Part shown: one piece after another, positions 15,734-24,033 of the stretch
Layout: every line of letters begins with the position of its first letter
Position numbering within the stretch: position 1 is the stretch's first letter
DNA from: CAZYBO01 sp964645205
GTDB lineage: Bacteria > Pseudomonadota > Alphaproteobacteria > Rickettsiales > SXRF01
Assembly: GCA_964645205.1 (NCBI GenBank)
Contig: CAZYBO010000005.1
Location: 62,001 to 126,000 of the forward strand
Direction of reading: 5' to 3'
Length of the DNA stretch: 64,000 nt
Program-made: the position numbers and the translations under genes
The notes under the pieces: generated by a model
Told to the model about the DNA's origin: nothing
What the model saw: the letters and a program-made list of their open reading frames with translations, nothing else
Database searches by the model: none

Positions 15734-16879
15734 TTACATCGTGATGTTTTTGGGAATTTTAATGCCGAGCGCTTTAGCGAGCCGGTCTAAGTCGCCGTAA
15801 TAGGCCACGCGGCGCAGGCATTTGGGAATAATCCCCGTCCATTGATAATGGCCTTTTACTTTGCCGTCATCGCCGTCGCCTTCGGCTACGAACTTAAACA
15901 ACTCGTTCATCGAAATCACGTCGCCTTCCATGCCCACGATTTCCGAGATGTGGGCGATACGGCGCACGCCGTCGCGCATGCGGCTGATCTGCACGGCAAG
16001 ATGCACCGCCGAGACGATCTGCGAACGCAGCGCACGCGTGGGAATATTCACATTGGCCATACACAGCATGTTCTCCAAACGCGACAGCGCGTCGCGCGGA
16101 TGGTTGGCGTGGATGGTCGTCAGCGATCCTTCATGGCCGGTGTTCATCGCCTGCATCATGTCGAACGCTTCGGCGCCGCGCACTTCGCCCACGATAATGC
16201 GGTCAGGACGCATACGCAGCGCGTTGCGCACGAGGTCGCGGATGTTCACTTCCTCGCCGGGGTTGTTGTGCAGGCTGAACGGCTTGGTTTCAAGTCGCAC
16301 CACGTGCGGCTGCTGTAATTGCAATTCCGCCGCGTCCTCAATGGTCACGATACGTTCCCAGTCCTCGATATGGCGCGACATGGCGTTGAGCAGCGTGGTT
16401 TTGCCCGAGCCGGTGCCCCCGCATACGATGATGTTCATGCGGCAGCGGCTGACGATTTTAAGGAACTCGCAAATGGCAGGCGACATATTGCCCTGCGTCG
16501 CCATATCTTCGAGCGATATTTTACGGCGTGAGAATTTGCGGATGGAAATCATGGTGCCGTCCACCGCCAGCGGCGGCGCGATGATGTTCACGCGGCTACC
16601 GTCGATAAGGCGCGCATCCACCAGCGGGCGGCTGCTGTCAAGCGTGCGACCCACGGCCTTCACGATGCATTCGGCCATCGCGAACAGCGCTTTTTCGTCG
16701 GGAAACGTAATCGGCGTTTTTTCCAGCTTGCCCGCGCGCTCGATGAAGATTTCGTTATGCCCGTTGATGAGGATGTCGTTCACCGTGTCGTCGTTGAGCA
16801 ACGGCACGATAGGGCCAAGCCCGCTGATCGCATCCCAGCTTGTGGTCGCAAGTATTTCTTCGTTTGCGTCATATGCCAT
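15734..16879 (-). CDS. cpaF: CpaF/VirB11-type secretion ATPase, orphan
   Basis: A hexameric ATPase of the type II/IV secretion superfamily, closest to Tad pilus CpaF. Walker A is CGGTGSGKTT, with an Asp box (TIEDAAELQL), a Walker B region (RPDRIIVGEVRG) and the His box (TTIHANHPRDAL). At 381 residues it lacks most of the N-terminal extension of typical CpaF. No cpaABCE, tadBC or pilin genes adjoin it, so any partners are elsewhere, or it works with an unrelated machine. It is single, with AT-rich non-coding DNA upstream. Confidence 0.85.
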   Translation of the reverse strand: MAYDANEEILATTSWDAISGLGPIVPLLNDDTVNDILINGHNEIFIERAGKLEKTPITFPDEKALFAMAECIVKAVGRTLDSSRPLVDARLIDGSRVNIIAPPLAVDGTMISIRKFSRRKISLEDMATQGNMSPAICEFLKIVSRCRMNIIVCGGTGSGKTTLLNAMSRHIEDWERIVTIEDAAELQLQQPHVVRLETKPFSLHNNPGEEVNIRDLVRNALRMRPDRIIVGEVRGAEAFDMMQAMNTGHEGSLTTIHANHPRDALSRLENMLCMANVNIPTRALRSQIVSAVHLAVQISRMRDGVRRIAHISEIVGMEGDVISMNELFKFVAEGDGDDGKVKGHYQWTGIIPKCLRRVAYYGDLDRLAKALGIKIPKNITM

Positions 16880-17103
16880 AACGCCAAGATTACAGGGTGC
16901 GACTTAATATTGAGTTATGAAGTGGTTAGGAATTGGTTTAGTTTCATGGCGAAAATAGCGCCTCGTAATCCGATTATTTATTATATTACATTATGTTATA
17001 AAATCTCATCTGTAATAAAATCTTCATAAATCCATTCTTTAGAAACCGGAGGCCGGCACGTATACTCAGGCATCAATAATGCCACACTCTCCACGGGGCG
17101 CCC

Positions 17104-18000
17104 ATGACTGTCACAGCGAAACTACCCTTGACCGATTACCTTGTACATTTTGTAAACGAGGATAAGGATACCGTGCGCACGCCGACCAAGCTGAAACCGG
17201 ACATGGTGCGCGCACTCAATGCTATCAGCAAGGAAATCAATGCTCTGGGCGATGCTATGGCCGTGGCAAGAACGCAGCTCAAAGAAGATGAAACGATCGA
17301 AAAAACGCTTAATACCTACCGCCCCATCGTTCAGGGCAGGCTGAACGATGTAAAAGTGGCGCTGAAAACCAAATATAAACTCGGCGAGAAAGAGGCGCAC
17401 ATCGTCACCAGCCATATCGCGCACACCGCCGCCGACTATTATTTTGACGACATAGCCAATAAGCTACCCAAAGGAATCCTGGCGATAGTTCCTGCCGTAT
17501 ATAAAGATGCCCCTCTTGAGGAGCGGAAAAATTCCTTTAAAAGTCTGGTCCGCGATGAAAGCGTATTTCCGCTTTTGGTCGGCTTCGCAGCGGCGGCAGT
17601 CGTACTGTTTGCAGCCAAAGACAAGATATTCCCGGATGCAGCTTCCGCCGGAGCAAAGGCATTGGAAGCCGCGCACCCAGAATATTTTAACGAGATTAAC
17701 CTAAAATGGGCCGAGCAGTTCAAAGGCGTGGATATTTCCAACCTCTCCGACATGCAGCAGCGCTTCGGCGGTACGATTTCCATTCCCACACCTGATGACG
17801 TGCACCCCCGTAACGTGCAAACCATCACCACCCGCGAATTCGTGGAGCATGTCGCACCTGCGATGAATCTGCTGGAAGAAATCGGCAAGGGCACCACCAA
17901 CATCGCCTCCCTGTTGCGCGAATCCGGCACGAAAAGCTGGATTCAAAATATCGAAACCAACCGGCTGGAAGCCGTCCCAAATACAGCTCCCGCGCGGTAA
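17104..18000 (+). CDS. unrecognised membrane-anchored protein
   Basis: A 298-residue protein of unknown family. The first 150 residues are hydrophilic and helical. A single hydrophobic segment, VGFAAAAVVLFAAK, lies near residue 160, and the remaining 130 residues are hydrophilic. There is no signal peptide, so the N-terminus is probably cytoplasmic. It starts with ATG after a 220-bp AT-rich spacer and is followed three bases later by an ankyrin-repeat gene, so the two are likely co-transcribed. Their position splits a conserved rpoN-hpf neighbourhood, which suggests insertion. Confidence 0.6.
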   Translation: MTVTAKLPLTDYLVHFVNEDKDTVRTPTKLKPDMVRALNAISKEINALGDAMAVARTQLKEDETIEKTLNTYRPIVQGRLNDVKVALKTKYKLGEKEAHIVTSHIAHTAADYYFDDIANKLPKGILAIVPAVYKDAPLEERKNSFKSLVRDESVFPLLVGFAAAAVVLFAAKDKIFPDAASAGAKALEAAHPEYFNEINLKWAEQFKGVDISNLSDMQQRFGGTISIPTPDDVHPRNVQTITTREFVEHVAPAMNLLEEIGKGTTNIASLLRESGTKSWIQNIETNRLEAVPNTAPAR

Positions 18001-18003
18001 GCC

Positions 18004-18657
18004 ATGGAAGAGACCGAAACCCAGGCCACGAAATTCCTGTTCAACGCCGCAAGAGATAAGAACCCGACGGCCATACGCGCTGCGATTGATGCGGGAGCGC
18101 TTATCGATGACTATGATATTACCGGCAGCACCCCGCTGATTTACGCCGTTTGCGGTAACGATCGCGCAAGCGTGGAAACCTTGCTTTCGCTCGGTGCGGA
18201 CATCAACCAGCAGGCGAAAGCCTCCGGCGAAACGCCGCTTTTTTCCGCCGTGAGCCACGGCAATTATGAGATGGCAGAACTGCTGCTGAAACGCGGCGCC
18301 AAACCCGATATCGCTGACAAAATCCAGCAGACTCCCATGCACTACGCGGCGTTCAACGGCCTGACGGAGATAGCGCAACTGCTGCTGCACCATAAAGCCA
18401 ACCCTGAAGCGTTAGATAACGGCCACCAGACGCCGCTGGAAATTGCGCGGGAAGAAGGCCATGCCGATATCATCAAACTGCTGGAACGGCACTCACACGC
18501 CGCAAAGAGCCGCCTGCGGGTGGACATCATGCGTGTAGCTCCTGCAAATAGCAGCCTGCGGGTCGATGTGATGCGCGTGGTTCCCGCCCAAAACGGCCAC
18601 ACGCACAAACTCCGTGACGCAAAGAACGGCACGCCCGCAAAGAACGGGCGTCACTAG
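18004..18657 (+). CDS. ankyrin-repeat protein
   Basis: 217 residues with about four ankyrin repeats between residues 25 and 165: for example GSTPLIYAVCGNDRASVETL, GETPLFSAVSHGNYEMAELL, QTPMHYAAFNGLTEIAQLLL and QTPLEIAREEGHADIIKLLE. These form a protein-binding stack. The tail contains a recent tandem duplication, LRVDIMRVAPA followed by LRVDVMRVVPA, visible at DNA level as well, and ends in a basic, Asn/Gly-rich segment. It has no signal peptide. Ankyrin proteins may be effectors in intracellular bacteria or ordinary scaffolds; the sequence does not decide. Confidence 0.82.
   Translation: MEETETQATKFLFNAARDKNPTAIRAAIDAGALIDDYDITGSTPLIYAVCGNDRASVETLLSLGADINQQAKASGETPLFSAVSHGNYEMAELLLKRGAKPDIADKIQQTPMHYAAFNGLTEIAQLLLHHKANPEALDNGHQTPLEIAREEGHADIIKLLERHSHAAKSRLRVDIMRVAPANSSLRVDVMRVVPAQNGHTHKLRDAKNGTPAKNGRH
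18631..18651. terminator. possible hairpin at the convergent end of the ankyrin and rpoN genes
   Basis: ACGCCCG-caaagaa-CGGGCGT forms a perfect 7-bp stem within the last codons of the ankyrin gene, just before its stop and the convergent rpoN stop. There is no T-run on either strand, so efficient intrinsic termination is doubtful. Confidence 0.3.
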
Positions 18658-18658
18658 C

Positions 18659-20143
18659 CTACAGCCCCTGCACCTTCAGCCGCTTGCGTTTGGGTGAGGA
18701 CGGAATATGCAGCGCCTCGCGGTATTTCGCCACCGTCCTGCGCGCCACGGTGATATTGCGCTGCTTCAGCAGTTCCACGATTTCGTCGTCGGATAGGATA
18801 TGCTGCACCGTCTCTTTTTCGATCAGCTCGCTGATATGATTTTTCACCGCCATGCTCGACACGTCGTCGCCGCCTTCGGCACGTTGCAATGCCGAGGTGA
18901 AGAAATATTTCAGCTCGAACGTACCGCGCGGGCAGACGAGGAACTTGCCGCTGGTGACGCGGCTGATGGTGCTTTCGTGGTAATTGGTTTCGGCGGCGAT
19001 GTCTTTCAGCGTCATCGGCTTCAAATAACGCACGCCTAAGCGGAAGAACGCATCCTGCTGCTTCACCAGCTCGCCGCCCACTTTCAGCATGGTCTCCGCG
19101 CGTTGCTCCAGCGCGCGCACCAGCCAGTTGGCGGAGCCGAACTGCTCGCTGAAATACTGCTTGTCCTGCCGGTTGCGCGTCTCAGATGTAATTTTTTTAT
19201 AATAGCGCTTATTGACCATCACCTTCGGGAAATTGGACATGTTCAACTCCACATGCCAGTTGCCGTCGGGTAAGCGGCGCACGAAAATATCCGGCTCCAC
19301 GGCCTGCGACACTTCATGGTCGAAATCCGCGCCGGGCTTGGGGTTCAGCGCGCGAATCTCTGCGATCATCTGCTTCAAATCGTCCCTGTCCACACTGCAG
19401 CGCTTCTGCAATTCGTCGAACTTGCCCGCCGCCAGCAAATCGAGATGCGCAAGCAGCGCCTGCATCGCCGGGTCGAGCCGGTTTTTTTCCTTGAGTTGCA
19501 GCGCGAGGCATTCGCTTAAGTTGCGCGCGAACACGCCCGGCGGGTCGAAGCGCTGGAGTTGCAGCAGCACCTCCTCCACTTCCTGAATTTCAATGCCCAG
19601 CAGTTCCGCCAGCGGCTTTAAATCATCCTTGATATAGCCCGCGTCGTCGAGCATATCGATCAGGTGCGAGCCGACCAGCTTCTGCGCGGGCGCGGCAATA
19701 TCAAGATGCAATTGCTCCAGCAGATGCTCGCGCAGACTGATGCCGCGCGAAGGATTGTCATCGATGTCGCGCGTGTCGGATTCCGGGTCGTAATCGCCCG
19801 CGCCCGATGATGAGCTTTGCACCGAACGCAAATAATCCGTTTCGATGTCGCCGCTATCGTCGCCCCACTCACCGCTTTCCATCTCGGAGGTGAAGCTGCT
19901 TTCTTCGCTGAAGTCCGCCTCGGCGGGCGCGCCGTCTTCGGAAGGCGCAACGGCCTCATCTGCACCCTGCGGTTCGCTTTCCGCGTCATCGGCGGTGAGG
20001 AATGGGTTTTTTTCGAGCTCCTGCTCTACGAATTCACGCAACTCCAGCGAGGTGCATTGCAGCAGCTTGATCGATTGCTGCAGCGCTTGCGTCATCACCA
20101 GCGACTGGCCTTGGCGGAGTTCTAGGCGGGGCGCGTTTGACAT
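18659..20143 (-). CDS. rpoN: RNA polymerase sigma-54 factor
   Basis: 494 residues with full sigma-54 architecture. An N-terminal Gln/Leu-rich activator-interacting region (LRQGQSLVMTQALQQSIKLL) comes first, then a long acidic linker, the core-binding domain, and the C-terminal RpoN box ARRTVAKYRE that contacts the -24 element. It directs transcription of enhancer-dependent genes. It starts three bases after the lptB stop, in the common lpt-rpoN order. I found no convincing -24/-12 promoter in the window. Confidence 0.95.
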   Translation of the reverse strand: MSNAPRLELRQGQSLVMTQALQQSIKLLQCTSLELREFVEQELEKNPFLTADDAESEPQGADEAVAPSEDGAPAEADFSEESSFTSEMESGEWGDDSGDIETDYLRSVQSSSSGAGDYDPESDTRDIDDNPSRGISLREHLLEQLHLDIAAPAQKLVGSHLIDMLDDAGYIKDDLKPLAELLGIEIQEVEEVLLQLQRFDPPGVFARNLSECLALQLKEKNRLDPAMQALLAHLDLLAAGKFDELQKRCSVDRDDLKQMIAEIRALNPKPGADFDHEVSQAVEPDIFVRRLPDGNWHVELNMSNFPKVMVNKRYYKKITSETRNRQDKQYFSEQFGSANWLVRALEQRAETMLKVGGELVKQQDAFFRLGVRYLKPMTLKDIAAETNYHESTISRVTSGKFLVCPRGTFELKYFFTSALQRAEGGDDVSSMAVKNHISELIEKETVQHILSDDEIVELLKQRNITVARRTVAKYREALHIPSSPKRKRLKVQGL

Positions 20144-20146
20144 AGG

Positions 20147-20968
20147 TTACAAGCTGAAACGTTCACCCAGATAGACGCGGCGCACTTCCGCGTTTTTCAC
20201 GATTTCCGACGGGGTGCCTTCCATCAGCACGCTGCCCTCATGGATAATGTAGGCGCGGTCGATGATGTCGAGCGTCTCGCGCACGTTATGGTCGGTGATC
20301 AACACGCCGATGCCACGGTCTTTCAGGTGTTTTACAAGGTTGCGTACGTCGTCCACCGCGATGGGGTCGATACCCGCCAGCGGCTCGTCGAGCAACATGA
20401 AGGACGGCTTACTGGCGAGTGCGCGCGCGATTTCCACGCGGCGGCGCTCACCGCCCGAAAGCGTGATGCCCTGCGCCATGCGCAAATGCGTGATGGAAAA
20501 TTCCGCGAGCAGGTCATCGAGCATGATCTGTCGCAGCGAAGGATCCTGCTCCACGATCTCCAGCACGGAAAGAATATTCTGCTCCACCGTCAGCCCCCGG
20601 AAAATCGAGGCTTCCTGCGGCAGGTAGCCGATGCCCAGCCGCGCACGGCGATACATGGGCAGGCGCGTGATATCCTCGCCGTCGAGCAATATCTGGCCGA
20701 CATCCGGCTGCACCAGCCCGGTGATCATATAAAAACACGTGGTTTTCCCCGCGCCGTTGGGCCCGAGGAGGCCGACCGCCTCGCCGCGCTGCAAGCGCAG
20801 CGCCACATCGCGCACCACGGGGCGGCCGTTATAGCGCTTGCCGATATGGTAGACTTCCAGCCCGTTATTAGCGGCCACCAGCGTCGGTTTCCCGCCCGCG
20901 CCGATCGCGTCGGTACCCTCGGCGGCCACCTGCGGCAATGTTTTGCGTTTGCTCAGCCACTCGATCAT
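20147..20968 (-). CDS. lptB: LPS export ABC transporter ATP-binding protein LptB
   Basis: Cytoplasmic ATPase that powers LPS extraction from the inner membrane with LptFG. Walker A is GPNGAGKTT, the signature is LSGGERRRVEIARAL, Walker B is SFMLLDEPLAG, and the switch His is in ITDHNVRE. The 273 residues include about 35 extra N-terminal residues rich in Gly/Ala before the usual GLEVYHIGKRY start, so a later start is possible, though none is obvious. It overlaps lptA by four bases. Confidence 0.93.
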   Translation of the reverse strand: MIEWLSKRKTLPQVAAEGTDAIGAGGKPTLVAANNGLEVYHIGKRYNGRPVVRDVALRLQRGEAVGLLGPNGAGKTTCFYMITGLVQPDVGQILLDGEDITRLPMYRRARLGIGYLPQEASIFRGLTVEQNILSVLEIVEQDPSLRQIMLDDLLAEFSITHLRMAQGITLSGGERRRVEIARALASKPSFMLLDEPLAGIDPIAVDDVRNLVKHLKDRGIGVLITDHNVRETLDIIDRAYIIHEGSVLMEGTPSEIVKNAEVRRVYLGERFSL

Positions 20969-21531
20969 GGTTGCTTCCCAGCGTCTTTTTTATCCGGCAC
21001 GAACAGGGCGCGCACGCGCTCCTTGCCCTTCGTTCCCGCCTGAGTTGCACTCGCACCGCCGGTCAGCTTGCTTTTACCGGTAGCGAAATCATACACCAGC
21101 GTGTCGCCCTTGAGCGTGTTTTTCTCCCGCGTAAGCACCACATGGTCGTAGAGATTGATCTTGCGATTCTCCACATCGTACACGCCGCGCGCGCCGCTGG
21201 CGGTTTCCTGCGGGGTTGACAAAAACACGTTGCCGGTCACTTCGATCTTTTTGATCGCATCCCCGTCCTCGGCTTTTTTCTCGCTGCCATCTTCGGCGGG
21301 CTTGCGGTAGAAAACGTTCATCTTCTCGGATTTCAGCCGCACATCGCCCTGAATGGCCACCACATGCCCGGTGAATATCGCCCGGTTTTCTTCCTGAAAC
21401 ACTTCAAGCTGGTCGGCGTTGATTTCGATCGGCGCATTGTTGGTTTTTTTGGAAGGCAGCAGCGACGGGCTTGCCGCCTGCGCCTGCTGAGCGAATATGA
21501 CCGCGAATCCTATGAGGAGTGCTTTACGCAT
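20965..21531 (-). CDS. lptA: periplasmic LPS bridge protein LptA
   Basis: A 188-residue OstA-like protein. A signal peptide (MRKALLIGFAVIFAQQAQA) is followed by the beta-jellyroll typical of LptA (PIEINADQLEVFQEENRAIF near residue 35, then repeated strand motifs such as VYDVENRKINLYDHVVL). It forms the periplasmic bridge between LptC and LptD. It sits between lptC and lptB in the standard order. Confidence 0.88.
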   Translation of the reverse strand: MRKALLIGFAVIFAQQAQAASPSLLPSKKTNNAPIEINADQLEVFQEENRAIFTGHVVAIQGDVRLKSEKMNVFYRKPAEDGSEKKAEDGDAIKKIEVTGNVFLSTPQETASGARGVYDVENRKINLYDHVVLTREKNTLKGDTLVYDFATGKSKLTGGASATQAGTKGKERVRALFVPDKKDAGKQP

Positions 21532-21539
21532 ATGTGTAT

Positions 21540-22127
21540 TTATTTGCGAGTATACAATTTCATTCTTACCGAACCGTTAAACCGTATCACTGCGCCGCGG
21601 TCAATCACTTCAAACCCTTTGGCGGTGATCGTGCCGCCGGGCGCCTGACCTTCTACCGGCGTTTCACCGTACGCCCTGCCCTTGTCCATGTCAACGTGCG
21701 CAAGCTCGCTGCGGAATTCGTAGCCACCGTCGTAAAATACCGTCACGCCGCCGGTCAGCTCCATCTTTTTTTCCGTGAGGTTGATCTCGCCGCTGCCTGC
21801 GTTGAGCGCAAGCCACGTGCCGTTATTCTGCTGCATCTCGGCGCGCACGTTTTGCAGGGTGACCGTATCCTTGTCCTTTTGCAGCGCGCTGTCGGCGATG
21901 ATCGTGTACGGCTGGTTCTTCGCGTCCACGCCCTGATAGCGCGGGTTCGCCATCAGGTTCTGCGCGGGCAGGTTCTGCGGCATGTTGGAAAATACCATGC
22001 GCGCGCCTTCTTCGCCGGTATTGTTCGAGGCGATCCACACCACGGCGGCGATCATCGCGAAAATCAGCGCCCAGATAAAACGTTTGCCGAGGCTGACGAA
22101 GCGCGTATAGCGCGCCAGCTTGCTCAT
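21540..22127 (-). CDS. lptC: LPS export protein LptC
   Basis: 195 residues with one N-terminal membrane anchor (FIWALIFAMIAAVVWIA near residues 17-33) and a periplasmic LptC jellyroll (NLMANPRYQGVDAKNQPYTI, then LTEKKMELTGGVTVFYDGGY). It accepts LPS from LptBFG and hands it to LptA. The start overlaps the kdsD stop by one base. Confidence 0.87.
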   Translation of the reverse strand: MSKLARYTRFVSLGKRFIWALIFAMIAAVVWIASNNTGEEGARMVFSNMPQNLPAQNLMANPRYQGVDAKNQPYTIIADSALQKDKDTVTLQNVRAEMQQNNGTWLALNAGSGEINLTEKKMELTGGVTVFYDGGYEFRSELAHVDMDKGRAYGETPVEGQAPGGTITAKGFEVIDRGAVIRFNGSVRMKLYTRK

Positions 22128-23107
22128 CAGGCGATGCCCGCGCGCAGGCAGTCGTGGATATGAAGTATCCCCACCGGCACGCCGCCATCGACGGCGAACA
22201 GGCTGGTGATGGAACGCTCGTTCATGATCAACAGCGCTTCCGCAGCCAGCGCGGACGAGCGAATGCCGACCGGGTTTTTCGTCATCACCTCGGAGGCTTT
22301 TTTATCGAGCAGTCCCGGTTCCATATGGCGGCGCAGGTCGCCGTCGGTGATCACGCCCACGAGCTTGCCTTTTTTATCGGTAACGCCAGCACAACCGAAA
22401 CTCTTGGCGGTAATCACCAGCAGCACGTCGCGCATCGGCATATCCTCGGCAGCCAACGGCAATTGCTGGCCTCCGTGCATCAGGTCGGCCACGCGGATAA
22501 AAGCCTTTCCCAGCTTGCCGCCGGGATGATAGAGCGAGAAATCCTCACGGCTGAACCCTTTGCGTTCCAGCAACGCCACCGCCAACGCGTCGCCAAGCGC
22601 GAGCATCATGGTGGTGGATGTCGTGGGCGCGTCGGTGGGGGACGCCTCCGGTATCGGCGGCAGCACCATCGCGATGTCGGCAGCCTCCACCAGCATCGAA
22701 CCTTGCCTGCGCACCATCGCCACCAGCGGAATGGAAAAGCGTTTGCAGTACGCAATAATATCGGCCAATTCCGCCGTTTCGCCGGAGTTGGACAGGGCAA
22801 GCACCGCATCGTCCTGCGTAATCATACCGAGATCGCCATGGCTGGCTTCGCCCGGATGCACGAAATGCGCGGGCGTGCCGGTAGATGCCATCGTCGCGGC
22901 GATCTTGCGCGCAATGTGTCCGCTCTTGCCCATGCCCGATACGATCACGCGCCCACGTATGGCGGAAATGCATGCCACCGCACGCGAAAACTCACCGTCG
23001 AGCGAATCCATCAACGCCTGCAGGCCGAGTATTTCCTGCTTGAGCACCGCCTTGCCGTGATCGACATCGGCATTCGCAGCGTTCGGTTGTTTGGATGCGC
23101 GCGTCAT
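22127..23107 (-). CDS. kdsD: arabinose-5-phosphate isomerase
   Basis: 326 residues. An N-terminal SIS sugar isomerase domain carries SGMGKSGHIARKIAATMAS and ALSNSGETAEL; two C-terminal CBS domains follow, with MRDVLLVITAKSFGCAGV and the final ERSITSLFAVDG. It converts ribulose-5-phosphate to arabinose-5-phosphate, the first step of Kdo synthesis for LPS; kdsA, the next pathway enzyme, lies at 57 kb. It is directly adjacent to the RNase D-like gene, with no spacer. Confidence 0.93.
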   Translation of the reverse strand: MTRASKQPNAANADVDHGKAVLKQEILGLQALMDSLDGEFSRAVACISAIRGRVIVSGMGKSGHIARKIAATMASTGTPAHFVHPGEASHGDLGMITQDDAVLALSNSGETAELADIIAYCKRFSIPLVAMVRRQGSMLVEAADIAMVLPPIPEASPTDAPTTSTTMMLALGDALAVALLERKGFSREDFSLYHPGGKLGKAFIRVADLMHGGQQLPLAAEDMPMRDVLLVITAKSFGCAGVTDKKGKLVGVITDGDLRRHMEPGLLDKKASEVMTKNPVGIRSSALAAEALLIMNERSITSLFAVDGGVPVGILHIHDCLRAGIA

Positions 23108-23722
23108 TTAACTATGCGCGAAAAGATCGTCGTTTTCCCAACCCGCAAGATCGAGTTCCGCACGCCATGGCAGGAAATCGCAACAGGCTTTGAGCAATTC
23201 GTCGCGGCCTTCGCGCCTGAGCATGCCGTCGAGCTTTTCGCGCAGCTTATGCAGGTGCAACACGTCCGACGCCGCGTAATCGATCTGCTCCTGAGACAGC
23301 GCAGGCGCGCCCCAGTCGGAGCTTTGCTGCTGTTTGGAAATGTCCACGCCGAGCAATTCCTTACAGATGTCTTTGTAACCGTGCTTGTCGGTGTAGGTGC
23401 GCGCCAGCCGCGATGCCGTGCGGGTACAATAGACCGGCGCTAGGCGCACGCCCAGATATTCGCGCATGATCGCAAGGTCGAACCGTGCGAAATGGAAGAG
23501 TTTTACACGCTTGGGATCGGTAAGCAGCTTGAGCAGATTCGGCGCGTTATACGCCCCCGGCTCGAACTTCACCAGATGCGCGTCGCCGCGCCCGTCGGAG
23601 ATTTGCACCACGCACAGCCGGTCGCGCTTGTTGTTGAGCCCCATCGCCTCGGTATCCACGGCGATGTCGCCTTCAAACGTAAGCCCCGCGGGGAGATCGC
23701 CTTTATGCAGCGTATTCGTAAT
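23108..23722 (-). CDS. rnd: RNase D-like 3'-5' exonuclease
   Basis: A DEDD-family exonuclease of the short alphaproteobacterial type. Catalytic acids are in AVDTEAMGL (first D and E), FHFARFDLAIM (second D) and YAASDVLHLHKL (last D), with the Tyr of DEDDy. It lacks the HRDC domain of E. coli RNase D. The start is uncertain. Homology begins at about TLHKGDLPAG, and the only well-placed codon is ATT at 23722, seven bases after GGAG, giving 204 residues, the usual length. The open frame extends to GTG 23845 and TTG 23926, but that extension looks non-coding. Confidence 0.85.
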   Translation of the reverse strand: MTNTLHKGDLPAGLTFEGDIAVDTEAMGLNNKRDRLCVVQISDGRGDAHLVKFEPGAYNAPNLLKLLTDPKRVKLFHFARFDLAIMREYLGVRLAPVYCTRTASRLARTYTDKHGYKDICKELLGVDISKQQQSSDWGAPALSQEQIDYAASDVLHLHKLREKLDGMLRREGRDELLKACCDFLPWRAELDLAGWENDDLFAHS

Positions 23723-24033
23723 AACACTTCTCCATCGTTTTGTGGTATGATCCGACGTTGTAATGCAAATCCCGTTGGCGGAAAAGGATTTTATATGCGC
23801 GTCCCTTGAACGCGAGTCGTTCCTCGGACATATAAATATAGGCACATATATTAATTGACGTTTGGTTAATCTTCCCGGAAAGAGCGCCGTATCTTCGCAG
23901 GATAGTCGCTCTGCCGTTTCAGCCAATCGTTAACATAAGCCCCGCATAAGCATCCAAATTATAACCAAAATTTAATGACATCCCGCGTAATATAGTACCT
24001 GATTCAACACGACCAAGGATCCAGCGACCGCCG
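23723..24033. other. divergent intergenic region between rnd and tolC
   Basis: About 310 bases, mostly AT-rich in the middle (tataaatata, ttaattgacg, ggttaat). It must hold the promoters for the minus-strand rnd-kdsD-lpt-rpoN block and the plus-strand exporter operon, but I cannot pick a convincing pair. A 10-codon open frame (ATG at 23733 to TAA) overlaps the rnd ribosome-binding region on the minus strand; its significance is unknown. Confidence 0.4.

Noticed and set aside
22154..23443. 429-codon plus-strand frame opposite kdsD and rnd
   Set aside because: The minus-strand genes have complete family motifs; this frame is a compositional shadow.
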